A DNA stretch of 13,229 bases from Croceibacterium_A sp965977975 (lineage in GTDB: Bacteria; Pseudomonadota; Alphaproteobacteria; Sphingomonadales; Sphingomonadaceae), in contig CBHCZH010000098.1 of assembly GCA_965977975.1 (NCBI GenBank), positions 1 to 13,229 of the forward strand, in the 5' to 3' direction. A program made the position numbers and the translations under genes. Position 1 is the stretch's first letter. Each line of letters starts with the position of its first letter. Below are positions 6,183-13,229 of the stretch, one piece after another. The notes under the pieces were generated by a model. That model searched no databases, had not been told where the DNA came from, and saw nothing but the letters and a program-made list of their open reading frames with translations.

Positions 6183-7957
6183 CAGGTCGATTGCTGTATG
6201 CCCTGATGCTCACGGCTGCGGCTCCCGCGGCGGCGCAGGATTATCGCCAGCGGCTGCCCGAGGACGAGGTGGTCTATTTCCTGCTTCCTGACCGGTTCGA
6301 AAACGGCGATACGGCGAATGATCGCGGCGGGCTGGAAGGTGACCGGCTGCAAACCGGCTTCGATCCCACGCACAAGGGCTTCTACCACGGCGGCGACCTC
6401 AGGGGGCTGATCAAGCGGCTCGACTATATCGAAGCGCTCGGCGCGACCGCGATCTGGGTGGCACCGATTTTCAAGAACAAGCCGGTGCAGGGCCCCGAGG
6501 GGCAGGAATCGGCAGCCTATCACGGCTACTGGGTGACCGATTTCCTCTCGGTGGATCCGCACCTCGGCACCAACGAGGATTTCAAGGCCTTGGTCGATGC
6601 GGCGCACGCGCGCGGGATCAAGGTCTACATGGATATCATCGTCAACCACACGGCCGACGTGATCCAGTACCACCAATGCGGCATCCAGGCCTGCGGCTAT
6701 CGAAGTCGCGCCGACTACCCCTACCAACGCGACGGCAAGAATCCGGGCTTCGCCGGCGATCACGTCGCGACGGCGGAGAACTTCGCCAGGTTGACCGATC
6801 CCGCGTTCGCGTACACGCCGTACGTTCCTGCGGCCGAGCAGGGCGTGAAGAACCCCACCTGGCTCAACGACCCGATCTACTACCACAACCGCGGCAACTC
6901 GACCTTCGAGGACGAGAGTGCGACGATGGGCGATTTCGTCGGGCTCGACGACGTGATGACCGAGAACCCGCGGGTGGTTCAGGGCATGATCGAGATTTTC
7001 GGCAGCTGGATCGATCGCTTCCGGGTCGACGGCTTTCGCATCGACACCGCGCGGCACGTCAATCCCGAGATGTGGCAGGCCTTCGTGCCGGCGATGATCG
7101 AGCGCGCCAAGGCGAACGGCATTCCCAACTTCCACATCTTCGGGGAGGTCGCGCTCAACAACAGCGAGGATCTCGCGATCCATACCCGCGTCGACAAGCT
7201 TCCGTCGGTGCTCGACTTCGCCTTCACCGATGCTGTCAACCAGGTCGCGGGCGGGAAGGCGGGAACGCGCATGCTCGCGCACGTGTTCCACGTCGACGCG
7301 CTCTACGAGGGCGGCGAGGCCACGGCCCGGAGGCTACAGACCTTTATCGGTAACCACGACCAGGGCCGCACGGGGATGTACCTGCGCCGTTATGCGCCCG
7401 AAGCCAGCATGGCGGAGCTGCTCGAGCGCTCAAAGCTTGCGCACGCGATGCTCATGCTGCTGCGCGGCGCGCCGACGATCTATTCGGGCGACGAGCAAGG
7501 CTTCATCGGCGACGGCGGCGACCAGGACGCGCGCGAGGACATGTTCCCGAGCCGGGTCGCGATCTACAACGACAACGCGCTGATCGGCACGAACAAGACC
7601 ACGGCGGCTTCCAATTTCGACACCGATCACCCGTTGTTCCGCGAGATCGCTACGCTGGCGAATCTGCGCAAGAGCCACCTGGCGCTGACGCGCGGACGGC
7701 AGGTGACGCGCGCCGCGGGGGAGAAGCCGGGGCTCTTCGCGGTCTCGCGCTTCGATCCCGACACCGGTGCCGAATACCTGATCGCATTCAACAGCGCCGC
7801 CGAGCCGTGGCAGGGGAATATTCAGGTCGAGGTCGGCTCCGCGGACTTCGAAACTCTCGCCGGGGCCTGTCCGTCCGCGGCCTCGGCGCCGGGCAGCGTC
7901 GCGCTCTCGCTGCCGGCGTTCGGCTACGCTGTCTGTGCCACGAAGGACGGCGAGTAG
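6179..7957 (+). CDS. Periplasmic GH13 alpha-amylase (maltodextrin-cleaving)
   Basis: Glycoside hydrolase family 13 enzyme, 592 residues, cleaving alpha-1,4-glucans with retention. N-terminal signal peptide (LLYALMLTAAAPAAA, cleavage near residue 20) points to the periplasm. Conserved regions: region I DIIVNH at 152-157, region II GFRIDTARH with nucleophile D289, region III FGEV with acid/base E323, region IV GNHD with transition-state stabiliser D394. N-terminal VVYFLLPDRFENGD and HGYWVTDF (115-122) resemble maltogenic-amylase and cyclomaltodextrinase-like enzymes. A C-terminal beta domain follows the barrel (from about 500) and contains a Cys pair (CPSAAS... and AVCATKDGE). GTG start at 6179, overlapping the halogenase stop. 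Likely processes oligosaccharides delivered by the receptor before inner-membrane uptake. Exact specificity (endo, maltogenic, cyclodextrin) cannot be read from sequence. Confidence 0.93.
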   Translation: MTGRLLYALMLTAAAPAAAQDYRQRLPEDEVVYFLLPDRFENGDTANDRGGLEGDRLQTGFDPTHKGFYHGGDLRGLIKRLDYIEALGATAIWVAPIFKNKPVQGPEGQESAAYHGYWVTDFLSVDPHLGTNEDFKALVDAAHARGIKVYMDIIVNHTADVIQYHQCGIQACGYRSRADYPYQRDGKNPGFAGDHVATAENFARLTDPAFAYTPYVPAAEQGVKNPTWLNDPIYYHNRGNSTFEDESATMGDFVGLDDVMTENPRVVQGMIEIFGSWIDRFRVDGFRIDTARHVNPEMWQAFVPAMIERAKANGIPNFHIFGEVALNNSEDLAIHTRVDKLPSVLDFAFTDAVNQVAGGKAGTRMLAHVFHVDALYEGGEATARRLQTFIGNHDQGRTGMYLRRYAPEASMAELLERSKLAHAMLMLLRGAPTIYSGDEQGFIGDGGDQDAREDMFPSRVAIYNDNALIGTNKTTAASNFDTDHPLFREIATLANLRKSHLALTRGRQVTRAAGEKPGLFAVSRFDPDTGAEYLIAFNSAAEPWQGNIQVEVGSADFETLAGACPSAASAPGSVALSLPAFGYAVCATKDGE

Positions 7958-7961
7958 CACC

Positions 7962-9566
7962 ATGCAGGCCGATACGAGCGCGCGTGGCGAGGCGTGCGAC
8001 TGGTGGCGCGGCGCGGCCATCTACCAGATCTACCCGCGCAGCTTCGCCGATTCCGACGGCGACGGAATCGGCGACTTGCCGGGAATCGCGGCGAAGCTCG
8101 ACTACGTCGCCTCGCTCGGCGTGGACGCCGTCTGGATCTCCCCTTTCTATACCTCGCCGATGCGGGACTTCGGCTACGACGTTGCCGATTACTGTGATGT
8201 CGATCCGATCTTCGGCACGCTTGCCGATTTCGATGCGCTGGTGAAGCGGGCGCACACGCTGGGGCTCAAGGTAATCATAGACCAGGTCTATGCCCACACT
8301 TCGGATTTGCATCCCTGGTTCGCCGAAAGCCGCCGGAGCCGCGCCAACCCGAAGGGGGACTGGTACGTCTGGGCCGATGCGAAGCCAGACGGATCGCCGC
8401 CCACCAACTGGCAATCGGTGTTCGGAGGACCGGCGTGGACCTGGGATGCGCGCCGCGGCCAGTACTACATGCATAATTTCCTCAAGGAGCAGCCGCAGCT
8501 CAACCTGCACAAGCCTGCGGTGCAGGAAGCCCTGCTCGACGTGGCGCGCTTCTGGCTCGATCGCGGGGTCGATGGCTTCCGTATCGATGCGCTAAACTTT
8601 GCGATGCACGATCCGGCACTACGCGACAATCCGCCGGCGCCGAACAAGGGCAAGGCGCGCACTCGTCCGTTCGATTTCCAGCTTAAGCTGCGCAACCAGT
8701 CGCACCCTGACATTGCGCTGTTCGTCGAGCGCATCCGCGCGCTGACCGACGAATATTCCGCGATCTTCACGATGGCTGAGATCGGCGGTGACAATGCCGA
8801 AGCGGAAATGAAGGAATACACTGCCGGCGACGCGCGGCTGAACAGCGCTTACGGATTCGATTTTCTCTATGCCCAGGCGCTGACGCCCGAGCTGGTGTGC
8901 CGCACGGTGGCGCAGTGGCCCGCCTTGCCGGGCATGGGCTGGCCGACCTGGGCGTTCGAGAACCACGATGCGCCGCGCGCGGTCTCACGGTGGTGCAAGG
9001 AGGGGGATGTCGAGGCCTTCCTGCGGCTCAAGCTGGCGCTGATGGCCGCGCTCCGCGGCAACGTCATTCTCTACCAGGGCGAGGAACTGGGGCTGGAGCA
9101 GGACGAGATTCCGTTCGAGCTGCTGCAGGATCCGGAAGCGATCGCCAACTGGCCGCTGACGCTCTCGCGCGACGGTGTACGCACACCGCTGCCGTGGCAG
9201 GCGGATTTGCCCCATGGCGGCTTTACGCATGGAGCGCCCTGGCTGCCGCTCAGCGAGAAGAACCTCGGCCGGGCCATCGACCGGCAGGAACGGGATGCAA
9301 ACTCGCTGCTACACCTCACGCGGGAACTCATTGCGCTGCGCAAGAAGGAGCCGACGTTGCGGGTCGGGACCGCCGAGTGCCGGATCAAAGGCGCGTTGCT
9401 CGACCTGCGCCGCAGCCATGGCGGCGAACGGGTGCGGTGTCAGTTCAATTTCGCCGAGCAACCGGTAACGCTGGACCCGGCAGCACAGGGACAAGTGCTC
9501 TGCGCGATCAACGATGCAAGTCCCGCCAGCCTGCCCCCGTTCGCCGCAATCTTCATCAAGCAATGA
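7962..9566 (+). CDS. Cytoplasmic GH13 alpha-glucosidase (subfamily 23-like)
   Basis: Exo-acting alpha-glucosidase, 534 residues, with no signal peptide, releasing glucose from maltose and short maltodextrins in the cytoplasm. Typical opening WWRGAAIYQIYPRSFAD (14-30); region I DQVYAHTSDLHPWF (107-120); region II GFRIDALNF with nucleophile D209; acid/base E273 in MAEIGG; ENHD with D336. These positions fit GH13_23 enzymes such as Halomonas HaG and Xanthomonas XgtA. The start chosen is ATG 7962, four bases after the amylase stop; the open frame reaches further back to GTG 7935, but that part (PRRTASST) is antisequence-like and inside the amylase gene. The nearest purine tract is AAGGA at 7943-7947, rather distant, so coupling to amylase translation is likely. 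Confidence 0.95.
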   Translation: MQADTSARGEACDWWRGAAIYQIYPRSFADSDGDGIGDLPGIAAKLDYVASLGVDAVWISPFYTSPMRDFGYDVADYCDVDPIFGTLADFDALVKRAHTLGLKVIIDQVYAHTSDLHPWFAESRRSRANPKGDWYVWADAKPDGSPPTNWQSVFGGPAWTWDARRGQYYMHNFLKEQPQLNLHKPAVQEALLDVARFWLDRGVDGFRIDALNFAMHDPALRDNPPAPNKGKARTRPFDFQLKLRNQSHPDIALFVERIRALTDEYSAIFTMAEIGGDNAEAEMKEYTAGDARLNSAYGFDFLYAQALTPELVCRTVAQWPALPGMGWPTWAFENHDAPRAVSRWCKEGDVEAFLRLKLALMAALRGNVILYQGEELGLEQDEIPFELLQDPEAIANWPLTLSRDGVRTPLPWQADLPHGGFTHGAPWLPLSEKNLGRAIDRQERDANSLLHLTRELIALRKKEPTLRVGTAECRIKGALLDLRRSHGGERVRCQFNFAEQPVTLDPAAQGQVLCAINDASPASLPPFAAIFIKQ

Positions 9567-9652
9567 GCTTGGGCCTATTTGCCGCCGGGTTTGCTGTCGC
9601 CGCGTGGCAGACGCCATCGTCCGGCGCTCGCCGAACAGGTCAGTTCAATTTC
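9439..9652. repeat. 14-bp direct repeat GTCAGTTCAATTTC, copies exactly 200 bp apart
   Basis: Copies lie at 9439-9452 (inside the glucosidase 3' end, where it encodes QFNF) and 9639-9652 (just past the gene). Flanks do not match. It may mark a recombination endpoint of the downstream scar, but a 14-mer pair can arise by chance in 13 kb. Confidence 0.35.
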
Positions 9653-10048
9653 CCGCTCATAAAGGTCATCCGCCCCAGCAGCTCTTCGCCTATCCAAATC
9701 GAAGGCAGACCGGCTGCTACTGGTCAAAGCTTGCATGGTCTTCTGCCCTTACCAAGCGGCGAGCATCTCGTTGCCCGACGAATGAATGATGAAGCGGGTC
9801 GGGAACCTAATAGGGTCTCGGCCCCGACGCCCCAGCTCTTAGTAGAACCGTTGACAGAGAAACCTACAAGGCCCGCGGCTCGGCCGCCTTGGCCCAGGGG
9901 CAGAACCTCGTGGTGTAAGCCTCGCGTGACCCAGGGACAGCGCGCCGATCGGAGACGAGTTGCGATTAGACTGACAGCACCGCCAGACCCCTTCCGCAGG
10001 GGTCCGCAAAAGGGGGTCGACTTTTTCCTCCTGAAATCCAACACTTAG
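9563..10048 (+). pseudogene. ATGA-coupled open frame with signal-like start; probable stump of a lost operon gene
   Basis: The ATG at 9563-9565 overlaps the glucosidase stop (ATGA), the same kind of junction as between halogenase and amylase. The frame stays open for 161 codons. The first residues (MSLGLFAAGFAVAAWQ) look like a signal peptide, but from about residue 20 the product is Pro/Arg/Ser-rich with no recognisable domain. I read it as the 5' stump of a fifth operon gene (a secreted protein) fused to unrelated sequence at about 9620-9650. No good ribosome binding site precedes it, and it may equally be a chance open frame. Confidence 0.3.
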
Positions 10049-10145
10049 ACGGGCAGTTCGGCCGCGGCTGTTCGTGCCCGAAAGCCCTCCCGGCGATTCG
10101 GAGGCGCTGAAGCCTGGTACGCGAGGTCAAGAAACGAGGTGCTTT
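9654..10145. other. Gene-poor stretch with paired GGGGTC motifs
   Basis: No protein with recognisable features was found on either strand, and no tRNA. At 9999-10018 two GGGGTC motifs 14 bases apart (AGGGGTCCGCAAAAGGGGGTC), followed by GACTTTTTCC, resemble the repeated GGGGTC...TTTT terminal motifs of IS21-like insertion sequences. No second end or transposase is visible, so this can only be called a resemblance. Confidence 0.3.
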
Positions 10146-10330
10146 AGGAGACTGACTGTGCTCAGCGAAGCCATGGTTCGCGCGGCCAAACCGCGTCCTA
10201 AACCTACAAGCTCACCGATGCCAATCGCCTCTACCTGCTCGTGGCAGTGCGAGCCAAAACGCGGAGAGAAAGCGTGACAGGTTCTTCGGAACGACCCGGG
10301 CCAAGAGCTCGACCTTGGGCTTAAGCGCCG
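10146..10330 (+). pseudogene. Relic of a P4-type tyrosine integrase, N-terminal part, frameshifted
   Basis: AGGAG at 10146-10150 precedes GTG 10158, which opens LSEAMVRAAKPRPK, the usual beginning of P4-like integrases. The frame then slips by one base: restoring a single C in CCTAAACC-TAC (about 10199-10204) gives KPYKLTDANRLYLLV, the hallmark N-terminal motif of this family. About 30 codons later a third frame carries a weaker match, GS..N..RK..RFFG...TLGL (about 10242-10322), where integrases have GSKLWR.KYRFGGK...LSLG. The catalytic domain (R-H-R-Y) was not found, so the gene is dead and heavily truncated. It marks a former integrated element between the sugar operon and the less GC-rich genes to the right. 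Confidence 0.65.
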
Positions 10331-10662
10331 GGAGCACGACGCGCGCGTTGTCATTACCGATTACATTGAGCAACAGCGCATTCACGCGAACATCTGTACC
10401 TCAGCCGTCCAAGTTCAACGATGACACGTCCGTATCACTGCGCGATTCCAGCCCAGCGGCAATAGAGTACGTGCATATGAGGTTAGAAGGTGTTAGAACT
10501 TGCCCTCCAGTACGTGACAAGGTCGAGGGTAGTCTAACAAATGACATCCACCAGGCTGCACCTTTAGGAGGGTTACGTCGGCGAACATGAGGCGGATTTT
10601 GACACGGCCGTTCGAGCTGAGGAAATCAACGCTGCGATCACCTTGCGCTACGGGACGCTGAC
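10331..10662. other. Intergenic stretch without a recognisable gene
   Basis: All frames carry stops or short frames. One coding-like fragment on the plus strand (about 10573-10662) reads EADFDTAVRAEEINAA, but it lacks a start and is closed by a stop upstream at about 10564-10566. It may be a decayed gene end; no family is assigned. No clear promoter for the next gene was found. Confidence 0.3.
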
Positions 10663-12564
10663 GTGGAAGAACCAATACGGCTCGTTATTTGGGACCTCGA
10701 CGACACCCTCTGGAAGGGAACGCTGTCCGAAGGCGGGATCGAGAAGCATCTCCACGAGAACTATGACATCGTGCGGGCCTTGGCAGGGCGAGGAATCATG
10801 TCCTCGATCTGCTCGAAAAATTCATTCGAAGCCGCCAAGAGAATCTTGGAAGAGCAACAGATTTGGGACTATTTCATCTTTCCGTCGATCGATTGGACTC
10901 CAAAGGGACCAAGAATTCAAAAAATTGTATCAAGCGTTGGAGTTCGGCCGCAATCCGTACTGTTCATAGATGATAATCACGGCAACCGAGCGGAGGCTAC
11001 TCGGTTCGTACCGGGAATCCGTGCCGTAGATGAAGGGGTAATCTCGGCGCTTGATCGCTGGGACACGTTGCAGGGCAAGGCAGACCCCAGCCTCGAGCGT
11101 CTGGCAAGGTACAAGCTTCTTGAAAGGAAAGCCCGGGCCGCGGCAACGGCGGCCGGAGGCAATGAGGAATTCCTGCGCGCGAGCAACATTCGCGTTACCT
11201 TCGACCATGACTTGCGAGCGAATATCGATCGCGCGATCGAACTCATCAATCGAACAAACCAGCTCAATTTCACGAAGAAGAGACTCAGCCAAAATCTCGA
11301 TGAAGCGCGCCGTGAACTGAACGATTTTGCCAGCGCGTGGAATCGCCGGGCGGCTCTGGTCCGCGCAACCGACAATTATGGGGACTACGGATTTATCGGC
11401 CTTTACGTAATCACCGGCCAAGGACCGGATTCCATCTTGGAGCATTTCTGTTTCTCATGCCGGACTCTGGGGATGGGAATAGAGCGCTGGGTGTACGACT
11501 TGCTGGGTCGTCCATCGCTCCAGCCGGTGGGCGAAACCCTTCCCAACCTAGACGAGCCGTTCGAGATCGACTGGATCAATCAAGCCAGGGAGCTTGCGGA
11601 AGACGGGGGGGCGCAGGTGCGTTTGGGCGAGGTTCGCATCCGGGGCGGTTGCGAGCTACAGCCGATTGCCCATTACTTCAAGCAGCATGCAGAACGGGTC
11701 TACGCGGAGACAAACTCCGTCCGCGACCGTTTTCTAATTCGCAAGGGTAATACCGCGTCGCTGTTCGAGCCGGACAGGGTAGGCCGGCAGACGTTCTTGC
11801 GCGCCATCAAGCCCTTGGGCCTCATCGACACCGACTTTCAGAGCAGCTTTCTTGAGCCGGCGGAACCCGGGACTGTGTTCGTCTTGACCGCTTGGGAGGA
11901 CCTTTCAGCGAGGCACTATCATCATAAGAAATACGGCTTTCAGATCATACAAATGGTCAGGGACATCCCCTGGACCGATATCACGCGCGTTAGTGATGCA
12001 GAGATACGGCAGCATAGGCGCCAGAGCGGATACCCGAAAGAGGACGACCTGGATGCAATTCGAATTGCGCGAGCGATCAGGCGAGACTTCGAGTTGGCTT
12101 CGCAGACGTCCGTTGCTCCCATCATAGATAGAATGGCAAAGCTCTTCGATTGCTTTCCAACTGATTGTAGAGCTTTCGTGATCCTGGCCACTGAATTTCG
12201 CCTCGATCACAGTACTGGACGTCTCAAGCCGCGGTATATTGCGCGTAATGTCAATCGGCGAATCCGCGAGTTGGCTGCAGGCAAAGCGAATATAGAGCTT
12301 CTGTCCGTGGACGATTTCGTGGTTTCGGTGGAGGATAGACTACTTGGAGACGAGCATTATGATCGCATAGTATACCGCAAACTCTTCGAAGAGGTGCTTC
12401 GGCGGATCGCGGATGAGCAAAGTGCTAGCGTGCGGGTTGTCGGGGATACTTCTGCAGAGGGCGTTGATCGAGCTGGCGAGGAGCTTGCCACGAACCCGCG
12501 GTTGACGAGCGGAGTCCCGTCGGGCGAGCCTGCCGGCTCGCGATCGGGCCTTGCGGCGGGATAA
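10663..12564 (+). CDS. FkbH-like HAD-IIIC protein with large extra C-terminal region
   Basis: 633 residues. The N-terminal HAD domain has WDLDDTLW with nucleophile D11 and D13, SKN at 51-53 and FIDDN at 101-105. An FkbH-typical GNAT-like part follows: INRTNQLNF at 195-203, NYGDYGFIGLY at 238-248, FSCRTLGMGIERWV at 264-277. FkbH proteins load glyceryl units from 1,3-bisphosphoglycerate onto acyl carrier proteins; relatives act in polyketide, surface-glycan and other pathways. Residues about 320-585 form a further region with RGGCEL (327-332) and DEHYDRIVY (563-571), faintly like the first and last blocks of SGNH hydrolases; this is tentative. The last 45 residues are low-complexity and probably run-on. 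Start GTG 10663 is two residues before the HAD core, with a weak ribosome binding site. More AT-rich codons (ATA, AGA, TTA) than the sugar genes suggest transfer. No carrier protein lies beside it, so its role is open. Confidence 0.85.
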   Translation: MEEPIRLVIWDLDDTLWKGTLSEGGIEKHLHENYDIVRALAGRGIMSSICSKNSFEAAKRILEEQQIWDYFIFPSIDWTPKGPRIQKIVSSVGVRPQSVLFIDDNHGNRAEATRFVPGIRAVDEGVISALDRWDTLQGKADPSLERLARYKLLERKARAAATAAGGNEEFLRASNIRVTFDHDLRANIDRAIELINRTNQLNFTKKRLSQNLDEARRELNDFASAWNRRAALVRATDNYGDYGFIGLYVITGQGPDSILEHFCFSCRTLGMGIERWVYDLLGRPSLQPVGETLPNLDEPFEIDWINQARELAEDGGAQVRLGEVRIRGGCELQPIAHYFKQHAERVYAETNSVRDRFLIRKGNTASLFEPDRVGRQTFLRAIKPLGLIDTDFQSSFLEPAEPGTVFVLTAWEDLSARHYHHKKYGFQIIQMVRDIPWTDITRVSDAEIRQHRRQSGYPKEDDLDAIRIARAIRRDFELASQTSVAPIIDRMAKLFDCFPTDCRAFVILATEFRLDHSTGRLKPRYIARNVNRRIRELAAGKANIELLSVDDFVVSVEDRLLGDEHYDRIVYRKLFEEVLRRIADEQSASVRVVGDTSAEGVDRAGEELATNPRLTSGVPSGEPAGSRSGLAAG

Positions 12565-12990
12565 TGATAGCCGCCGCGGCGAGCTTGTCCGTGCTGGAAA
12601 GGACACCGCTCCGCCGTGCCAAGCATCCCTATCCCATTCTTCCGGTTTCGTGGGTGTGCGAAGCGGCGTACCGCGGACATCGACTTCGATATCCAGGAAA
12701 TCGAGCCTTTCCGCGTGAGTGGCCACCACGCCTTGTAAAAGCCTCCTTGGCACCGAATGGCGTCGCCACTGATGCTTGGCGGAACGCATCGGCCTCTTCC
12801 AATCGCATGATTTCTGCGCGGGACAAAGTATGGGCCACATTGCCGAGTCGAGTGCGCCGCGCGCTCGATATCGAGGCCGATTCCCCGCATATCGGCCGAA
12901 CGGCCAGCCGCAACAGCGGCGATAGTTGCGGTGTGGGAGATGCTGCCGACAACGATCAACGGCAGGTCCCGCGGACACCGGCCGATTTCA
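12551..12990 (-). pseudogene. 4'-phosphopantetheinyl transferase (EntD/Sfp-like) relic, N-truncated and multiply frameshifted
   Basis: Phosphopantetheinyl transferases arm carrier proteins of fatty-acid, polyketide and peptide synthases. Reading leftwards, three frames alternate to give a family-like order. IGR..DLPLIVVGSISHT and MRGIGLDIER (about 12988-12860) hold the conserved SISHT and the metal-binding G-D-E motif. A second frame gives LSRAEIMRLEE and FGAKEAF (about 12823-12744). YKAWWPLT (about 12748-12722) needs one T restored in the TTTT run, giving the KEAFYKA signature. Another frame gives ERLDFLDIEVDV (about 12711-12676), and finally DKLAAAAIIIP. At least three frameshifts, and the usual N-terminal ~90 residues are absent. 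Its 3' end overlaps the end of the FkbH-like gene on the other strand. Not functional as written; sequencing error alone is unlikely given so many breaks. Confidence 0.7.
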
Positions 12991-13229
12991 CGAGCCTTTC
13001 GTCGTGGCGTGGATGTCGAACCATCCCATCCCGCGCGCGGCGAGCATTGCAAACATCGTATCGCGATCGACCCAGGGGCCGGGGATGTCCTCCCCGAACG
13101 GGCCCGAGGAGCGCTTAGTGAAGGTGTAGGACCTCTGTCCGCCTCCCCATAAAGCGATGGGGTGGTCCGGGAATCGATCCGGTATGCCGTACCCCTCGAC
13201 CAGCTTGAACCGCTCGTACCCCATGCACA
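12988..13229 (-). CDS. Unidentified reading frame running to the right edge (partial or relic)
   Basis: Open from the window edge to TGA at 12990-12988, with an internal ATG at 13224. The 78 residues from that ATG are rich in Gly, Trp, Phe and Asp (for example PDHPIALWGGGQRS and ARGMGWFDIHATT), a composition more like a real protein than like a shadow frame. I recognise no family. It ends exactly where the phosphopantetheinyl transferase homology begins, so it may be a fragment joined there by deletion. The start may lie outside the window. Confidence 0.35.
   Translation of the reverse strand, partial: CMGYERFKLVEGYGIPDRFPDHPIALWGGGQRSYTFTKRSSGPFGEDIPGPWVDRDTMFAMLAARGMGWFDIHATTKGS

Noticed and set aside
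5831..7291. A 486-codon minus-strand open frame opposite halogenase and amylase.
   Set aside because: Val/Asp/Arg-rich antisense shadow of two well supported genes.
9567..10662. tRNA gene that could serve as integrase attachment site.
   Set aside because: No cloverleaf or TTCGANTC-type arm with matching acceptor stem could be found by eye on either strand.
10643..10969. Plus-strand frame of 108 codons overlapping the FkbH start.
   Set aside because: Out of frame with the HAD motif; no family features and no ribosome binding site.
1..13229. CRISPR array or other regular direct-repeat array.
   Set aside because: No regularly spaced repeats were seen; only the 14-bp pair at 9439/9639 and short operator-like motifs recur.

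Overview
The window is GC-rich and reads as a sphingomonad-type alphaproteobacterial chromosome. The evidence is a maltose/starch-type TonB-dependent receptor with a short AT-poor signal peptide, an attached flavin-dependent halogenase, a SucX/SLC45-like MFS permease, and GAGAGGGG-style ribosome binding sites. The genus cannot be fixed from this sequence alone.

Left part (1-9566): a compact alpha-glucan (maltose, maltodextrin or starch) uptake and breakdown locus. Two genes run leftwards: a LacI-family repressor and, 109 bases beyond it, the 5' end of an inner-membrane MFS sugar permease cut by the window edge. Divergently, four genes run rightwards: a TonB-dependent receptor, a FAD-dependent 'tryptophan halogenase'-family protein, a signal-peptide-bearing GH13 alpha-amylase and a cytoplasmic GH13 alpha-glucosidase. 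The inferred flow is: glucan crosses the outer membrane through the receptor, is cut in the periplasm by the amylase, crosses the inner membrane through the permease, and is hydrolysed to glucose in the cytoplasm. The repressor probably controls both arms, because an almost identical operator-like sequence (CGTATWCGTATGC) lies before the permease and before the receptor, with a related palindrome before the repressor gene. The halogenase has all the catalytic landmarks but no obvious place in sugar catabolism; it is the main biological puzzle of this operon.

Middle part (9567-10662): about 1.1 kb with no intact gene. It starts with an ATGA-coupled reading frame whose signal-peptide-like beginning suggests a lost further operon gene. 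It then holds a GGGGTC-rich stretch reminiscent of insertion-sequence ends. At 10158 a frameshifted relic of a P4-type tyrosine integrase begins, still with a good ribosome binding site. This looks like the scar of an integrated element.

Right part (10663-13229): visibly less GC-rich. An intact 633-residue FkbH-like HAD-IIIC protein carries a large unassigned C-terminal region. Convergent to it, on the minus strand, is a phosphopantetheinyl transferase relic broken by several frameshifts and lacking its N-terminal part. An unidentified minus-strand reading frame runs to the right edge. FkbH-like proteins and phosphopantetheinyl transferases both act with carrier proteins, so this end may be the remains of a transferred carrier-protein-dependent biosynthetic island; no carrier protein or synthase is visible here.
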